Origin: Odontocerum albicorne
Taxonomy: Eukaryota; Arthropoda; Insecta; Trichoptera; Odontoceridae
NCBI GenBank assembly: GCA_949825065.1
Contig: OX463848.1
Coordinates: 30,819,549 to 30,883,548, forward strand
DNA length: 64,000 nucleotides
Direction: 5' to 3'
The position numbers were made by a program, and so were the translations under genes. Of the stretch, positions 12,600 through 24,974 are shown in pieces (within the stretch, counting starts at the first letter, position 1; each line of letters opens with the position of its first letter). The notes under the pieces are model-generated. The model was not told where the DNA came from, made no database searches, and saw only the letters and a list, made by a program, of their open reading frames with translations.

Positions 12600-12890
12600 T
12601 TATGTGTTCGGTAGGATGAAAAAAAGCACATTGAAATTGTTTGGATATGTTGAACGAATGGGAGATGAAAGACAAACTAGAAAACTGTATTCCAAGTATA
12701 AATATATAGTTGGACCAAGTGACTGAAATTTTAAAGAAGGATAAGTAAGGAGTAAAATAAACTGAAAGAAATGAATGAAAAGGTGTAAGAATATGAAGGA
12801 ATCGAAGAAAGTACGTCGGGATAGGAAAGTTTAGCGCTATAACCTCTCTTCCTACCCAAACAGGAAAATGGCGTGTTGGTTTTTTAGGTA
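12600..12890 (+). mobile_element. LINE family E 3' fragment (plus)
   Basis: Degraded coding sequence resembles MKKSTLKLFGYVERMGDERQ, followed by TACGTCGGGATAGGAAAGTT. The conserved terminus AACAGGAAAATGGCGTG is at about 12859-12875, followed by a T/G-rich end. The frame has several stops. This is debris, not a gene. Confidence 0.6.
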
Positions 12891-13572
12891 TGTAGTGAAT
12901 TTTGCCTTAAATGTGTAATGTAGCGTTATTCAAGCATGTATTGCGAAATACTGACGTTCTACATTTTTTGAGCTATTCTCTCTTCTCTACTACCTCCTTG
13001 TAGAAACTGAAATATTTATTTGTATTTATTTATTTTTGGTGTTCGAGTATATACGCCCAAGTTGCCCAAATGAAATATTGAAATCTTACGAAAATACTTT
13101 CTTCTATATCTACCGACTGGGCTTTATTTTCTTTTCACGCCTTCTGATATTAAAAAAGGCCCCCACTGACAGTAGATTCCATTGTACAACGGAGCTTGAT
13201 AACCCCTGGATCAGAAACCACCACAAGACTTCCCGCCAGAGATTACCCCGTAAGATATTCAAGGTATTACAGTGCTCAATGCTCAGTGCCCACTGTAGGG
13301 GCTCATTATCTCATATTTTCTAAACCGTACCGTTTCTTTTTAAACGAAGGCGCACGTTTTCCATTAACCTACCTGTTTGTTCCCTGATAGTTTTACCCAA
13401 TCTAGATAATCCACGATAATAATTCGGTTCACATTATTTGTTTTATTACACTTTTTATTATATCATTATACATGGTAGTGTATACTTTTCTGTCTTTTTT
13501 CAACAAAAAAAAAATAAACTTTAAAATATATATTACGTTCTTTAATTTAAAGCCAAGTTAACTCTTTTGATA

Positions 13573-13613
13573 TTGGATTGAAGATATTCCCGTGTGGCAA
13601 TAAATTCGCTGAT
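13573..13613 (+). mobile_element. SINE family A body fragment
   Basis: TTGGATTGAAGATATTCCC and TGGCAATAAATTCGC match the GGTTGGAAGAGATTGCC and GGCAATAAGTCCGCC part of family A. The head and tail are gone. Confidence 0.4.
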
Positions 13614-13989
13614 TATGCAAAGATCAATAAATGATAAATAAATTGTGAATTTATTAAAACGAATCTATCAATATTGAATATTCGTTATTGAGGCTAGTAA
13701 AAATACTAACTGTATTTATAGACCCAACCTACTACTGTAAATAAAACTTCATTTAACCAGGTATACGAGTAATTAAGATCAAGTAACAAAATAGTTAACT
13801 AAATTAAAATGTGTAATGAAATAAAATTTTCTGTATGAAATTTATTTTCGTCTGAACAAAGTTATACTTATGTTTAAATCATTTTTTTCCGTATATGTCT
13901 ATTGTTTATTTTTCATTAGTTCCTGTTTTGTATGAAAATAATTAGTTAAATTTTATTCTATTTATTTTACACGTTTATAATATACTACG

Positions 13990-14460
13990 TTCTTCATCTT
14001 ACTCAACACATCATCCTGAAGTTCACACACATCCCTAATCACTTCATTTCGTATTCTATCATACATTATAGCCTCGTGTATGGTATTATTCTAAGTGCAC
14101 GCATTTCCACAGATCTTTTTTGACTCTTTTTTCAGTTTTGTTTTACGTCCAAATTTCACTCCCATACATCAGAATTGATACTAAAATGCTATTGTTGACT
14201 ATCATTTTAGCAGATTTGGATACAGTTCGGTTCGCGTATACATATATTTTTAGAGCCCCATTGAAGTTGTTTCCTATCGCTATACGCCGTTCAATATCCC
14301 TCGTAACACTTCAATCATTTGAGGAATTCTTCAACTTGCTCTAATCTTTCATTATTCACCCATACATATATTACATTTTTCTTTCACACTTTTCTATCAC
14401 AATGAATTTTGGATTTCACAATATTAATTCTTAGATCTTTCTCTTTACATCTCTCACAAT
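13990..14460 (-). mobile_element. LINE family E reverse transcriptase debris (minus)
   Basis: On the minus strand a broken frame reads ANRTVSKSAKMIVNNSILVS, then ILMYGSEIWT. The latter is the widely conserved LLYGSETW block that follows the reverse transcriptase fingers and palm in RTE/jockey-group elements. A closely similar segment occurs on the plus strand at about 25915-26010, and a minus-strand relative at 24190-24640. Confidence 0.6.
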
Positions 14461-14550
14461 TTGCTTATCAAACTCTGTCAAGTTATACTTATGTTTAAAT
14501 AAAATTTTCCCTTATTTACATCCCTTATTCCCGTTTAGTGTGTAATGTAT

Positions 14551-14770
14551 CCCTACCAATGTTAATATGCTTATCTTATCATATACTCTTATCCACTTTC
14601 AATATATCATGCAAACCAATGTTAAGCTTATCAATGTTAACCATATCTCTGTACCCTACCAATGTTAATATGCTAATCTTATCGTATACTCTTATCCACT
14701 TCCAATAAATATTATAAGTTATCATGCAAACCAATGTTAAGCTTATCGATGTCAACCATATCTGTACTAT
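14551..14770 (+). repeat. Two-copy tandem repeat of ~103-118 bp
   Basis: The segment beginning CCCTACCAATGTTAATATGC at 14551 recurs from 14654. It carries TCTTATC.TATACTCTTATCC and CATGCAAACCAATGTTAAGC in both copies. The second copy has a ~17-bp insertion (AATAAATATTATAAGTT). No coding role is seen. Confidence 0.85.
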
Positions 14771-16295
14771 GTAATCTAGAACCTATAAATATTAGTGTTA
14801 TCACATGTATGTCAAACTTAACTCAATGTATTATGTTTAAATTTATTATCTCGATGGCGGTTTCCTATCCAAATTAAATAAAGATTTGGTATCACTAAAT
14901 GGAAGAAAACTGCGAACGAGATAAATCGCCTGATATCGATTTGACCTTAAGGGCATCGATAGCATACCCCAAAAATTCCTTTTTAATCTATCGAAGGGTC
15001 GTGCGTATGGTTATCTTTGCTTTAAACAGGACGTCATATCAGATGCAGCAATCATTATTCTTAAACCACTACGATGTTAACATCATCGTTATTATTACTT
15101 TTATAATACTGTTATATTATACTTCAATGTAATTCAACGAATATACAAATAAAATTACACAGTTGAAATTCTAAAAGTGTTTTCGTTGCAAAAGGCCATA
15201 ACAATTGTTTGATTTGAATTATTTCTTGTTCTGTCTGAAAATAATTCATTAATATTTTATTTTTATTTTACAAGACAAGCTTATATACGAGTATAATATA
15301 ATATACATAATACGAGTACATGAAAATGCTATAAAAAAATCAAGTGCATCCTCTCAAATAATATGGGTTTGGGTTTCTTGCCTGTCATTTGTCGGACATC
15401 AGTAAACTATGGTATACTGCCTGTATCTTACTGATGATGCATGCACATGAAATAATATCTTGATATTTTTATCGATCGTTGATTATCATTTAATATTGTC
15501 AAAAATCCTCATTAAGGTGCGACTAATTACGAGTATGTATTACGTGAGTCAACCCTTAAGCGTATTACATCAATTCAAAGATATTCTCAGCCCATCCCAT
15601 TATCTCGTCCATACATTTATCAAAAACATATTTAAAAACAATTTATTAGTTTTAATTTTACGATGTTATTATTTAAATGTTATTGTATTTTTTTGCTTTT
15701 CTCTAACAATTACTTTGTCTTGTCAATACAATGATGTACTACGCTATAAGTATGCAAAAAAGTACATTTATCCGGCGATTTAAAACCACATTAATAAATC
15801 ACCAGGTCTAAAAGTGACGATTGCAAAACCACGGTGGTCTTTTGTTGAGGCGCGTTGCCAATTTTCAAAACTCACATCCAATAGTTGACGCATTGACCTT
15901 ACTTTCGAATCCTTGTTTTCATAAGCAAGCGCACAATGGTATTTCCAATTGTGCATACAATTGTACATTGTTTTTAATTAAAAATTATCATATGGAATGC
16001 ATTAGTACAATACTCGTAGAATACGTTATGCATTATTCATTATGTAAATTTATCCAAAATGTTGATTCGAGACACAACTATTATTTTTCTTAAAAAAGTT
16101 ATTCAAATTCAACCTGCTATTGCTTTTTGAAGTATTTATACAGATAAACCAATAATTAATACATGTTGAAGGAACTAATAGAAGGGATATATACGCGCAA
16201 TTATTGAAATATACATATATAAATTATTTTACCATACGAACTCACGGAAATTATTTGTCTCGTCATTCATTATAATTTTTTATATGTTAACTATC

Positions 16296-16460
16296 GAAGT
16301 ACCTCCGTAACATAGTAAAAAATATGCCTGTCTTCCAATCCGGGAGTTTTTGGTTCGTTTTCTGATGTAACCCCTATTTAAAAAAAAGAATCCCAGTCTG
16401 TTTTTCACTGCTGGCCTTCATAACATATTTCTGATTGGTTGAAAGAGATTATCAAATGAC
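16296..16460 (+). mobile_element. tRNA-derived SINE, family A (plus, diverged)
   Basis: A degraded head (AGTACCTCCGTAACATAG) and TTGGTTCGTTTTCTGATG in the box B position are followed by the family body (ATCCCAGTCTGTTTTTCACT, GATTGGTTGAAAGAGATT). The poly-TACAA tail is absent. Confidence 0.55.
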
Positions 16461-17722
16461 AAAAAGCCCACCAGAATATTGTATATACAACAAAAGATTA
16501 ATATAATAATACTTTATAATATGAGTACAACTCCCATTTCGGTTTTAGTGAAACGAGTAAGCGAAAAGTAATTTTATCATTCCACTAACCCAAGCATTGC
16601 AAAAGATTTTTTTACTAACGTACTAATTTGTGTAAAAACCGGAGAGGTGGAAATCATTTGATGTTACATACAAACATAAAGTTCATTTTTGAATTCCTAA
16701 CTCCGTAATTGCGACAAATATGGAATTTTAATATTAATACGTATTTTTTTTGCTAGTGTTGAAATTTCATATTACTTCCATCGATATTATGTTGCATCAA
16801 GTACTAGTCAGTTACCCGTTAGTTAAGTTTTCACATAAGACATTTAAAAAAAACAACAAACATTTTGCTACATAAAACATGTTGAACGTCGAGTCCAAGG
16901 AATTATGCCTCACAATTCAATCAGCACTATTATAAAACCTCTTATAACATTTTTTTTGAGCAGCTTTAAGTGATGAATTTATTATCAAGCACTTAACGAA
17001 GATTCTCGGTATGACGAATCACCTCCAAACCGAATACATTATCAGGAATGTCTGGCCATTGATCCAGTCCACCTATCTTCATAGTTTCTTGTTATTATTT
17101 ATCTGAGCATTAGCTTTGTTTTTTTATTCTAAACCCACCCACAATGTTGTGCTGGTCTCTTGTATTGTACATTGCTTGCTTGTTTTATCTATTCGGCTCG
17201 TACATCAAACTTGTCACTGTATTTTATAATTTTTCTTACGAAGACTTGTTTTAAATGAGTTTGTGTTTTTTTGTAGGTGTCAATTAGAAAATTATGGTTC
17301 TGTGTATTCATTGCTGACGATGAAAGCAATAAAACACTTCATACATTTTAAAATACTTTCTTACGTCAGAACTTTCTTGTCAAAAACTCTTCAAATACTG
17401 AACACCATAAATTTAGTTATACAGCATCAGTTTTTATACTCTCTCTTTTCCTTTATTTCACCCTCTTAGAATATTATAAACAAGTGTTTTGGTTTATAAG
17501 AAATATCTAATAAGCATATCCTGTATGTGCAAAATACCAAACAAGTAAAATGTGTATTTCGATTATATTCCATCTCAAAAACATTGCGTACAAACGCATA
17601 AAAAAGCTTAAATATATTTTCTTAAATATCTCAAAACATGTTAATTGTGGATATGTTCAAAGATTTTCACGACTGGTTTCCATTAGTTGAAAATGTTTTT
17701 TGGTGTTGAGTGATAAAATGAT

Positions 17723-17760
17723 GACCAGCGTTTCGAAGGCGTTGTAGCCTTCGTCCTCAG
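17723..17760 (-). ncRNA. Hammerhead-ribozyme-like core (minus strand)
   Basis: On the minus strand the order is CTGAGGA (17760-17754), one C, stem GAAGGC / loop TACAAC / stem GCCTTC, then GAAAC, loop GCTG and GTC (17725-17723). CTGANGA, GAAAC and a two-base stem III closing on GTC are the conserved pieces of a type I hammerhead with a minimal stem III, as in Penelope-like retroelements. There is one extra base between CTGAGGA and stem II compared with the consensus. I could not find a convincing stem I. It may be a decayed ribozyme or a coincidental retroelement sequence. Confidence 0.4.
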
Positions 17761-17964
17761 TGCGATGTGAAAAAAACATTGCCGATATTCGGTAAGTTAA
17801 ATGTGGATTTGATCCCACTTTCAAATATATATTTTAGTACATACGTGTATATAATTCGTTATTAATTATTTTGGTACTTTTTGGTAATTTTAGATTGTGT
17901 TAAAAATCTCGACTTGAACTTGATAGTTTCATATCGTCAGTATTTTTTTAAACTAATAGTTATG

Positions 17965-18111
17965 ACTGAAGTCATAGGTATCCCTATACTGCCGAATACT
18001 AGACGAAAAAAATGCCTGTTTCATTCGAGGGGGAGTAGCATAGCACGGGGTTTGGACTGGCGACCTTCCACACGGATGTTCAGTACGTTACCGCGCGGCT
18101 ATGCACCTCAA
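17965..18111 (-). mobile_element. tRNA-derived SINE, family C head (minus)
   Basis: The minus strand reads GAGGTGCATAGCCGCGCGGT, ACATCCGTGTGGAAGGTCGC, then CCGTGCTATGCTACTCCCC. It is collinear with the head of the copy at 7643-8020. The body stops after the GGGATACCTATGACTTCAGTC segment. Confidence 0.65.
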
Positions 18112-19079
18112 TAACTGAATATTTCTTTTTATATCATTAATTGCAATTTATATTCGCAATCATTCAATCTACTTCTTACCCGGAGGTTTTCTTGAGTGTT
18201 ACTAATTTGGACGTCAAAAAATAGCACGAAAGAAGTCGAAACATGCGTCATAGAGATAAATAGTAGTATAAGAAATAAAAAAATATAATTTGCTTCATAA
18301 TATTCGTGACATTATCCGAGAAAACTTCAAGTGCATAGTGTTATATGCTTTGAAAGCGACACGAGTGTGCGTACGCTTTATTTACCTTGCACTCCTAATA
18401 CCGGCTGGACTGCTGTTTGTACTATTTGATTAGCCTTTTTGGTCAGAAGAACACCTCCAAATCCCAGATCCTGCCCGTCATTGTGGTGGTAGCTTCCAAC
18501 CATGTTTATCTTTCATTGTTGGTGCAAGTGTTGAGCTTATTTAATATTACTGAGTAGGTGCATTACTAAAAGTGTCTTTGAAAGAAAGGTTTTGTTTATT
18601 TTATCTTGTCCAAGTTGAAGACTTTCGTTCATAGTATTTTGAAAGACGCCAGCCATGGTTTACATGTCTTATACGTGACAAAACATATTTACTCAGATCA
18701 AAATTAAACATGGGAGATACCGCTTTATCCAATTTTTACTATATGTATATAGCCCTTGAGGAGAAGGCTTCACTTAAAGGTTAAATCGAGGTTGTTCAAA
18801 TATAGCGTCATTAAAATGACAGAATAAAAGCTCGTTTTCACGATGCGGAAATAATGCCTAAATTTAATATCCCAGTTGACTTATCTCTCATAAAAAACCC
18901 GATCGAATTAGCTTAATTTACACTTCCCCTCCACAAATCTCCAAGCCTTTCTTTATCGTATACTAACCGCCAATGTTAATTAAATGTAAACGCATATTGA
19001 ATCTTACATTTAGCACAAGATTTTTTACTTCCTCAGTAATAACTTGCGACGTAATTATTTTTTACGTTACACATTTTAT

Positions 19080-19250
19080 ACGAGTCAAGTGCAAATGTGT
19101 GTGGAAGGCGTGGTAGAGGAAGGCTGAGGAAAGTATTGTAGGATCAAGTGAATGCTATTTTGATGTGTGTCGGGTTAAGAATGTCGGGCACTTTGTTATC
19201 TCTGCCTACCCTGACAGGGAAATTGCGTTATGGTATATATGCTTATGTAT
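19080..19250 (+). mobile_element. LINE family E 3' fragment (plus)
   Basis: TGTGTGTGGAAGGCGTGGTA (coding debris, compare KCVWKACKG) is followed by GTCGGGTTAAGAATGTCGGG and the conserved terminus CCTGACAGGGAAATTGCGTT. A TATG-rich tail follows. Confidence 0.55.
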
Positions 19251-19904
19251 GTATATATACATCTTTAAAACTTTTTTCACTTTTCGGGGAATGTTGTAAG
19301 TTTTTTTGTAATGTTTACTTTTTAATGTTTGTCATTGTTTTATTCTTCTGAGTACTTTCTTATCTAAGGTTATTATTATTTTCGTATCATCCACCGGAAA
19401 CGTTGTGTATTTGTCAGATTGATAAAAGAACAAATGACATATTGTCATCTCTGTCCATTGTGATTTGGAAAAAGGCATCAAACAGGTTTCACTATTCGGT
19501 ATGGCGCGAGCAAGATATGGTACGGTATTCACTCTCCTCGGTTGGGTATAGATACCTCAAAGTAAATACCGGCCAGCATTATGAGGCAAAATATATTTGA
19601 GAAAGATAGCTTTATCGCTAAGGCATTATTTGTATATGAAGAACGCTTTTAACTCAACCCTTCGTATGGTGTCGAAAGAAATAGGTTTTACTACATTCGT
19701 GGGGTACCATTATTTTTCTATATAAAAAAAAAACACGCTGTCACTTAATCAATGTCGAATACCTCATTAGATTTTTTTCTGATTTTTCGTTTGGACTGTG
19801 CTAATAAAAAATGAACACGAAAGACAAATAAAAATATTTTTAACAAATAATTTTGTAATGTTTTTACTTGATCTTTGTAATAAACATTGTATCACGGGCG
19901 GGAT

Positions 19905-20066
19905 TATTGCCATGTAATATTTTCTAAGCAACAAGAAATATGTTAAAGAGACCTTATGTGAAAACAAGACTGGAATCATTTCAAAGAAAAAAACTGTGTT
20001 CCAACGGGAATCGAACCGAATCCGGACTGGAAGAGAGATATCTTATCAATTAAGCCCCGGATATCA
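19905..20066 (-). mobile_element. tRNA-derived SINE, family A (minus)
   Basis: The minus strand gives a tRNA-like head with box B CGGTTCGATTCCCGTTGGAA, then CCAGTCTTGTTTTCACATAA and a CATGGCAAT body end. It is more diverged in the head than the copies at 23765 and 35893. Confidence 0.65.
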
Positions 20067-20309
20067 GACATAATTTATTATGTATATCGTAGTCGACTAA
20101 TTTAAAACCTTTTACGACTATCTTTATAAAAAAACTCGATTTTCTAAAAGACTGATTTTAAAGACTAAATATTTATAATTAGATATTATATTATCATTTA
20201 CTTTTCGTTATTATCTCTTTATAAAACTCATTATTTAGTGAATAACTAGTTTTCATAAAATTAACACTTTTTATTCACATATATTTTATCTATTGAGTTT
20301 ATTTACTAC

Positions 20310-20346
20310 TTGTTTCGAACACCTCTGTTTTCTTCGTCGGATGTAA
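20310..20346 (-). ncRNA. Second hammerhead-like core (minus strand)
   Basis: The minus strand reads CCGACGA, A, GAAAAC-AGAG-GTGTTC, GAAAC, AAGTA, GTA. The layout is the same as the motif at 17723-17760, including one extra base before stem II, an imperfect six-base stem II and a two-base stem III. The first element is CCGACGA rather than CTGACGA, which would be damaging in a true hammerhead. It is probably a decayed copy of a related element. Confidence 0.3.
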
Positions 20347-22161
20347 ACGAATTTGACAAAGAAGACAAATGTCTTTGACTAAAACCTGTAGTGACCTACA
20401 TAAATAAAACAATTATGAATACAAAGAGTTTTTTCTTTATTTTATAAAAAAAATTAAACGTGACACCAAAAAGTGAACAAAATAACCTTCAAAGATTCAA
20501 GTCATGCTAATTATGAACATCTAAAGGAAATATTTTCCTTCTTTGAATCTTTCCAACCGAATCAATTAACGGGCCTAATAATAATAATAATTGATTCTTG
20601 GTAATTTGAATAAACTTATCCTTTGAGAGTACAGAAAACCCATATTTTGTTCTCGTGAATCTTGTGACACATGTCATCTGGCGTTTTAATGTGCTTAAAA
20701 TTACGAAGAAATTGAATCATCTGAGACCATGCCACGATTCCACAATCTGTCTCTGGCAAACGAGACATTTCGTAACGACAACCATTACATTATCTAAATA
20801 TTGAATATATTATTCAAGTGTTTTAATTTGTAGAATACTATCAATTAGCAATAGCACAAGTGTTACAAAAAGTATTTAAGGCGTTTGGACAATCCAGATT
20901 TTGATTACACTGCTCTACATATTTTAGCTTTTCTTTTTTCATAAAATTTAACGTTTATTTACTGTACAAAAAAACAGAATTGGTGTGGGTTCATAAGATA
21001 AATCGGGCATATCTGTTAAAATGTAGGTCCATCTTTGTTCATTGCTTACATAAATGCACTCATGAGACCCATATTTATGTGCAATGGTGATATCAACATT
21101 TTTACTGGGATTCACTAGCGGTTGTTTAACATACAATACTTTTCGTGCTCGGCACAAGAGCTTTTCGGTAAGACCATTCCTTTTACTTGTAGTGTACACT
21201 CTTAATACTCCAATTTATACGAAGCAATAGTTTGGTATACCCACCTTGCAGTCCAACTAGTTTCGTGACTTTAGTTTTTGCTGCTTAGAATATGTTCTAT
21301 ATTTATTTTTCATCAAATTTGGCAATCCGCTTCAAGTTACATATATGTCATACGGTATAACATTTGAGGGGAATTTCTGTTACGTTTCCTTGTATCAAGT
21401 AAAATCGATCAATCGACCAACAAAACTTAATATCGTTTTCGACTTCACCACCCAAAATATATAAAGAATGGCATTTTATGTAAAAATCATTATTAAGTAG
21501 TATTATTTATCATTTGTGTAATAAAATATCATTTGACCAAATTAACAGGACATTATACTGGTCGTGCATTGCTTTAGAATTTCAAAAGTTTATTTTTGCT
21601 TTGCCAACTTTAATAAAGCTTGCTATTCTAAGCCTGCGGATGAAAACCAAGCGTTATTATGATGAATAATTAATTACGTGATTGTGTTGCGTTATTTTGT
21701 AATAAAATATCACTCCAAAAACGATTTTGTTTATTTTAAATGGAAAATAAACATCGATTATCGTCGTCAAAATTAATGTTGATTGAATAAAGCTAAAAAG
21801 TAAAGAAAGCTATAATCGATAGCATTGCTCTCGGAAATTTTAGCGCAGATATCCAAAGCTTTAATAATATGTTAAGGTGGGATTATTGAAGCTGGCTAAA
21901 CATGATGAAATATTAAAAAAAATATATATATTTTTGACAACTTCGATTTTATTAGTCAGTACAATAGTTGCATGATATTATCTTGAGGTTGACATCGATC
22001 GTGGATAAAATAAATCAATGCACTTGAGCACTTGCTCTAAACTGTACGTACGATTTGGCAATCAAGTGATTTTTTAATTTAGTCTTTATAGCCATTAATC
22101 CCGTTTATTGAGAAGAGAAAATCAATGCAAACAAACTGTGTATTATATTATAATACGCATT

Positions 22162-22345
22162 TATTGTATACAGTACAATTTGGCAGTTTTATTGCCTTGG
22201 TCCAATCTCTTAAAACCAACCATAAATATATAAAACGTGGTCCGAAGTGAAAATCAGACTGATTTAAAAAAAAATAGTACAAATAGGAATCATAGTCGCA
22301 ACCTTCAGATTGAAAGACAGGTGTTTTATCAACTAGTCTTTCAAA
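22162..22345 (-). mobile_element. tRNA-derived SINE, family A (minus, diverged)
   Basis: The segment begins (plus strand) with a TTGTATACAGTACAATTTGG tail complement and then shows the body complement (AATCAGACTG). It ends in a degraded head around CAACTAGTCT at 22343. The box B is poorly kept. Confidence 0.5.
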
Positions 22346-22420
22346 CGGTTATCAGTTTTCTGAGAATGTACAAGCGTTGGTTCAAGGGTTACCAGTACAC
22401 ACAAGCTCAAGGTAGATACG

Positions 22421-22600
22421 TCATAGTTTATCCACTTGCTCCAAGCCGGCACCAAGGATACGAATATCTATGTTGACTGTTGACATTGGATTGTGTTTAT
22501 CGGAGAGACCGTCTTGCGGCAGGAAACCGATATGGTGCGGCGCAGTGTACACAGGTGGATGAGAGGTTCTCAGGACATCAATTTCAGCCTTAAAATATGA
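22421..22600 (-). other. Unassigned GC-richer open segment (minus)
   Basis: On the minus strand an open frame runs from AEIDVLRTSHPPVYTAPHHI through IGFLPQDGLSDKHNPMS to ILGAGLEQVDKL, with composition distinctly richer in G+C than its flanks. A splice-acceptor-like TTTTAAG precedes the first Ala codon, and a weak GTGGAT could be a donor. I do not recognise the protein. It could be an exon of a nested gene, a transposon fragment or chance. Confidence 0.25.
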
Positions 22601-22919
22601 TAATTGGAAATTCAAATAAACCTTATCACAATCGATCTTTCTTCAGTACATACAGATATCAATAATACAATATTTCATTTATACTGAGGTCAAATATATC
22701 TTGATATATTTGCTATGTGCTCATCGACAGGTATTATTTACTACCTGATATAAATTACTACGGTATGTAGATTATTTAATTTCAAAATACTAAGATTCAA
22801 TTCCAATGGCAGAATTACATATCGAATTATGACACCTAAGATTCGCATAGTAAATAAGCATTTACAGAGCTATTGTTGAACTAGAGCAGCGATTCCTTAA
22901 TGGGGTTTATCGTTTTGAG

Positions 22920-23115
22920 GGTGCGTTTTGATGTAAATACGACAATATTATAGTATCAACATTGGTGTATAGATGTGAAACGTGGACGTAGAAAATTATT
23001 GTATGAAAAGGTGTATGGATGTAGAATATGCGAAATATGTGAGTCGCGATAGGTGCTCTTTTCTGTGCATACCCCGACAGGGAAACGGCGTGATTTTATG
23101 TCTGTATGTTTTTGT
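22920..23115 (+). mobile_element. LINE family E 3' fragment (plus)
   Basis: A decayed ILYGSETW-type region (ATTGGTGTATAGATGTGAAA, with a stop) is followed by GAGTCGCGATAGGTGCTC and the terminus CCCCGACAGGGAAACGGCGT near 23070-23090. A TATG-rich tail follows. Confidence 0.55.
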
Positions 23116-23764
23116 GTACAGAATTATTACGAGGCATTAGGGCTTTCATGGGGTTAATTGTGTTTTTCTTGTAATAAAAATCTCAGCTTGACCGTAAAGC
23201 TCACTTATAAATGATTTAATCTTACTATTCCACAATAAGATGTATTTCGATCTTGATCCTAGTGTGATCTACGAGTATTTGTGGAATTAGAACCGTATTT
23301 CCTCAACACAAATGTTCGCTGTCTCAACGCTAAAACCAAAATTAATAATATTTCTGTTCATTTTTTTTTAAATATTATTGCGTTATTGTCTCAGTATAAT
23401 GATTTTCTCAAAGAAATATTACTGCTATTCGTTGCACTTTTTTCGCTTTATCAAATTATTTTTTGATGAATTTAATCAATTATCGCTTTGCTTTTTGGTA
23501 CAATGGAATGTGGTGTCATGTTATTTATTTATATTTGAACGGAATCATCATTTCAATTGTGAATTGATGTCACTTTGTGAATTATTATGTTATTGCGTAT
23601 GTAGATATTTTGTTATGTCGTTTTAAATATTGTTACTGACATTTCAGAACAGTTTCATATGATATATTTACATAATAAATTTTATCAGGTGTTGTATTTA
23701 TTACTGAATGGAAACATTGTATTATTTTTATACAGGAATATATGGGAATGTTATACATACATAA

Positions 23765-23982
23765 GGACGACCTCCGTGGCCTAAGACGCTTGTCTCCTAA
23801 CCCGGAGGTTACGGGTTCGATTCCCGTTGGAACCCACATTTCTTTAATAGGAATTTCAGTCTGGTTTTCACTTAAGGCCACTCACTGTAATATCTTCCTG
23901 GTTGGTTTAAAGATATTGCCACATGGCAATAAGTCCGCCAGTTTGTATTGTATACAACTAAAGTGTAATACAATACAATACA
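23765..23982 (+). mobile_element. tRNA-derived SINE, family A (well-preserved copy)
   Basis: The head GACGACCTCCGTGGCCTAAG, CTTGTCTCCTAACCCGGAGG and a perfect box B GGTTCGATTCC are followed by TCAGTCTGGTTTTCACTTAA, the GGTTGGTTTAAAGATATTGC body and an AATACAATACAATACA tail. This is the reference copy for family A. The pol III promoter boxes look intact except for a short deletion in box A. Confidence 0.85.
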
Positions 23983-24189
23983 GGAAAAAAGTGGCTGTAT
24001 TGCATATTATATGACACATCATATACATGCGTATATATTATTGTCGTAATTATTGAGTATGATTGTTTGAAAATACAAAGAGCGAAATAGGCTTGTCACT
24101 AATTTATCGATTTTTCTCACGTTTTAGTATAAACCATTCTAGAAATAACATTTCCTTTAATTTATAATCTGTTTTAAAAATTCATTTAT

Positions 24190-24640
24190 AACATCACGCC
24201 GTTGCCCTGTCGGGGTAGAGAGAGAAGACAGAGCGCTAGATTATTTTATCGCGACACACATTTTTTTATCCCCTCTACATCTATCCACCTTCTCAGACAA
24301 ATTCATTTGTATGACTTTTTAGATTTTCTTCTTTTAAAATACCATTCACTTAATTCTATAATATTTATTTACTGTGGTATTCATTCATCATGCTTTCCAC
24401 ACACATTTACATTGTATATCTATATTTGTCTTGTTAGTATTTCGTTATTAATTTGTTCTAAATGCCCAAACCATTTCAGAGCTCTTCTTAATCTTACTTA
24501 ATATTAAGCCTTAAGTTCTTACTCATCCCTAATCACTTCATTCCGTATCTTGTCATGCATGTATTCTTTTCAGTGCATTAATTTATTCAGCCTCTTCAAG
24601 TTTTTTTTCCACGTTCACGTTTCACTCTTGTACTTGTAGA
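24190..24640 (-). mobile_element. LINE family E 3' part (minus)
   Basis: On the minus strand the element ends at CCCCGACAGGGCAACGGCGT then GATG (24190-24215), preceded by TCGCGATAAAATAATCTAGC and C-terminal reverse-transcriptase-polyprotein debris. It overlaps in content with 13990-14460 (shared TCCCTAATCACTTCATTCCGTAT-like segment). It shows the joined order of the coding debris and the conserved terminus. Confidence 0.6.
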
Positions 24641-24974
24641 ACAAATTTATCAAAGTTGGTTAAAAAAACATATTAAATATTAGTTAATAAACTGCATATT
24701 TAATCAAAAAACTATTGTGATTTGAACATGTTAAATACATTGGTGATGAAATACTGACAACACAAATTTATAACGTAAGCATAAATCTGTCATTAACACT
24801 TGCCTTACTGTGCTAAACAATTCCGCCAGCCACTGTGCTGGACGCTCGGCATCCAGTGAAAAATGTATGTTTTAAATTAAAATTATGCAAAATCTGCTAG
24901 GTTATTTTTTGTAATTAGCTATAAAATTATTTTATTTCGTAAGTCCTGGTCACTCACTATCCATCATAGAGTGG

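Noticed and set aside
15780..15968. 62-codon minus-strand frame ending ...GFAIVTFRPGDLLMWF
   Set aside because: It is suggestive in composition but short, with no recognised family and no exon signals. It may be part of an unrecognised repeat.
20948..21199. 83-codon minus-strand frame (MYTTSKRNGLTEKLLCRARK...)
   Set aside because: No domain, splice signals or compositional shift support it. I cannot tell it from a chance frame or an old transposon fragment.
23765..23845. Candidate functional tRNA gene
   Set aside because: The promoter boxes are good, but the sequence continues into the SINE A body and does not close an acceptor stem. The same holds for the heads at 28135, 35893 and 7643.
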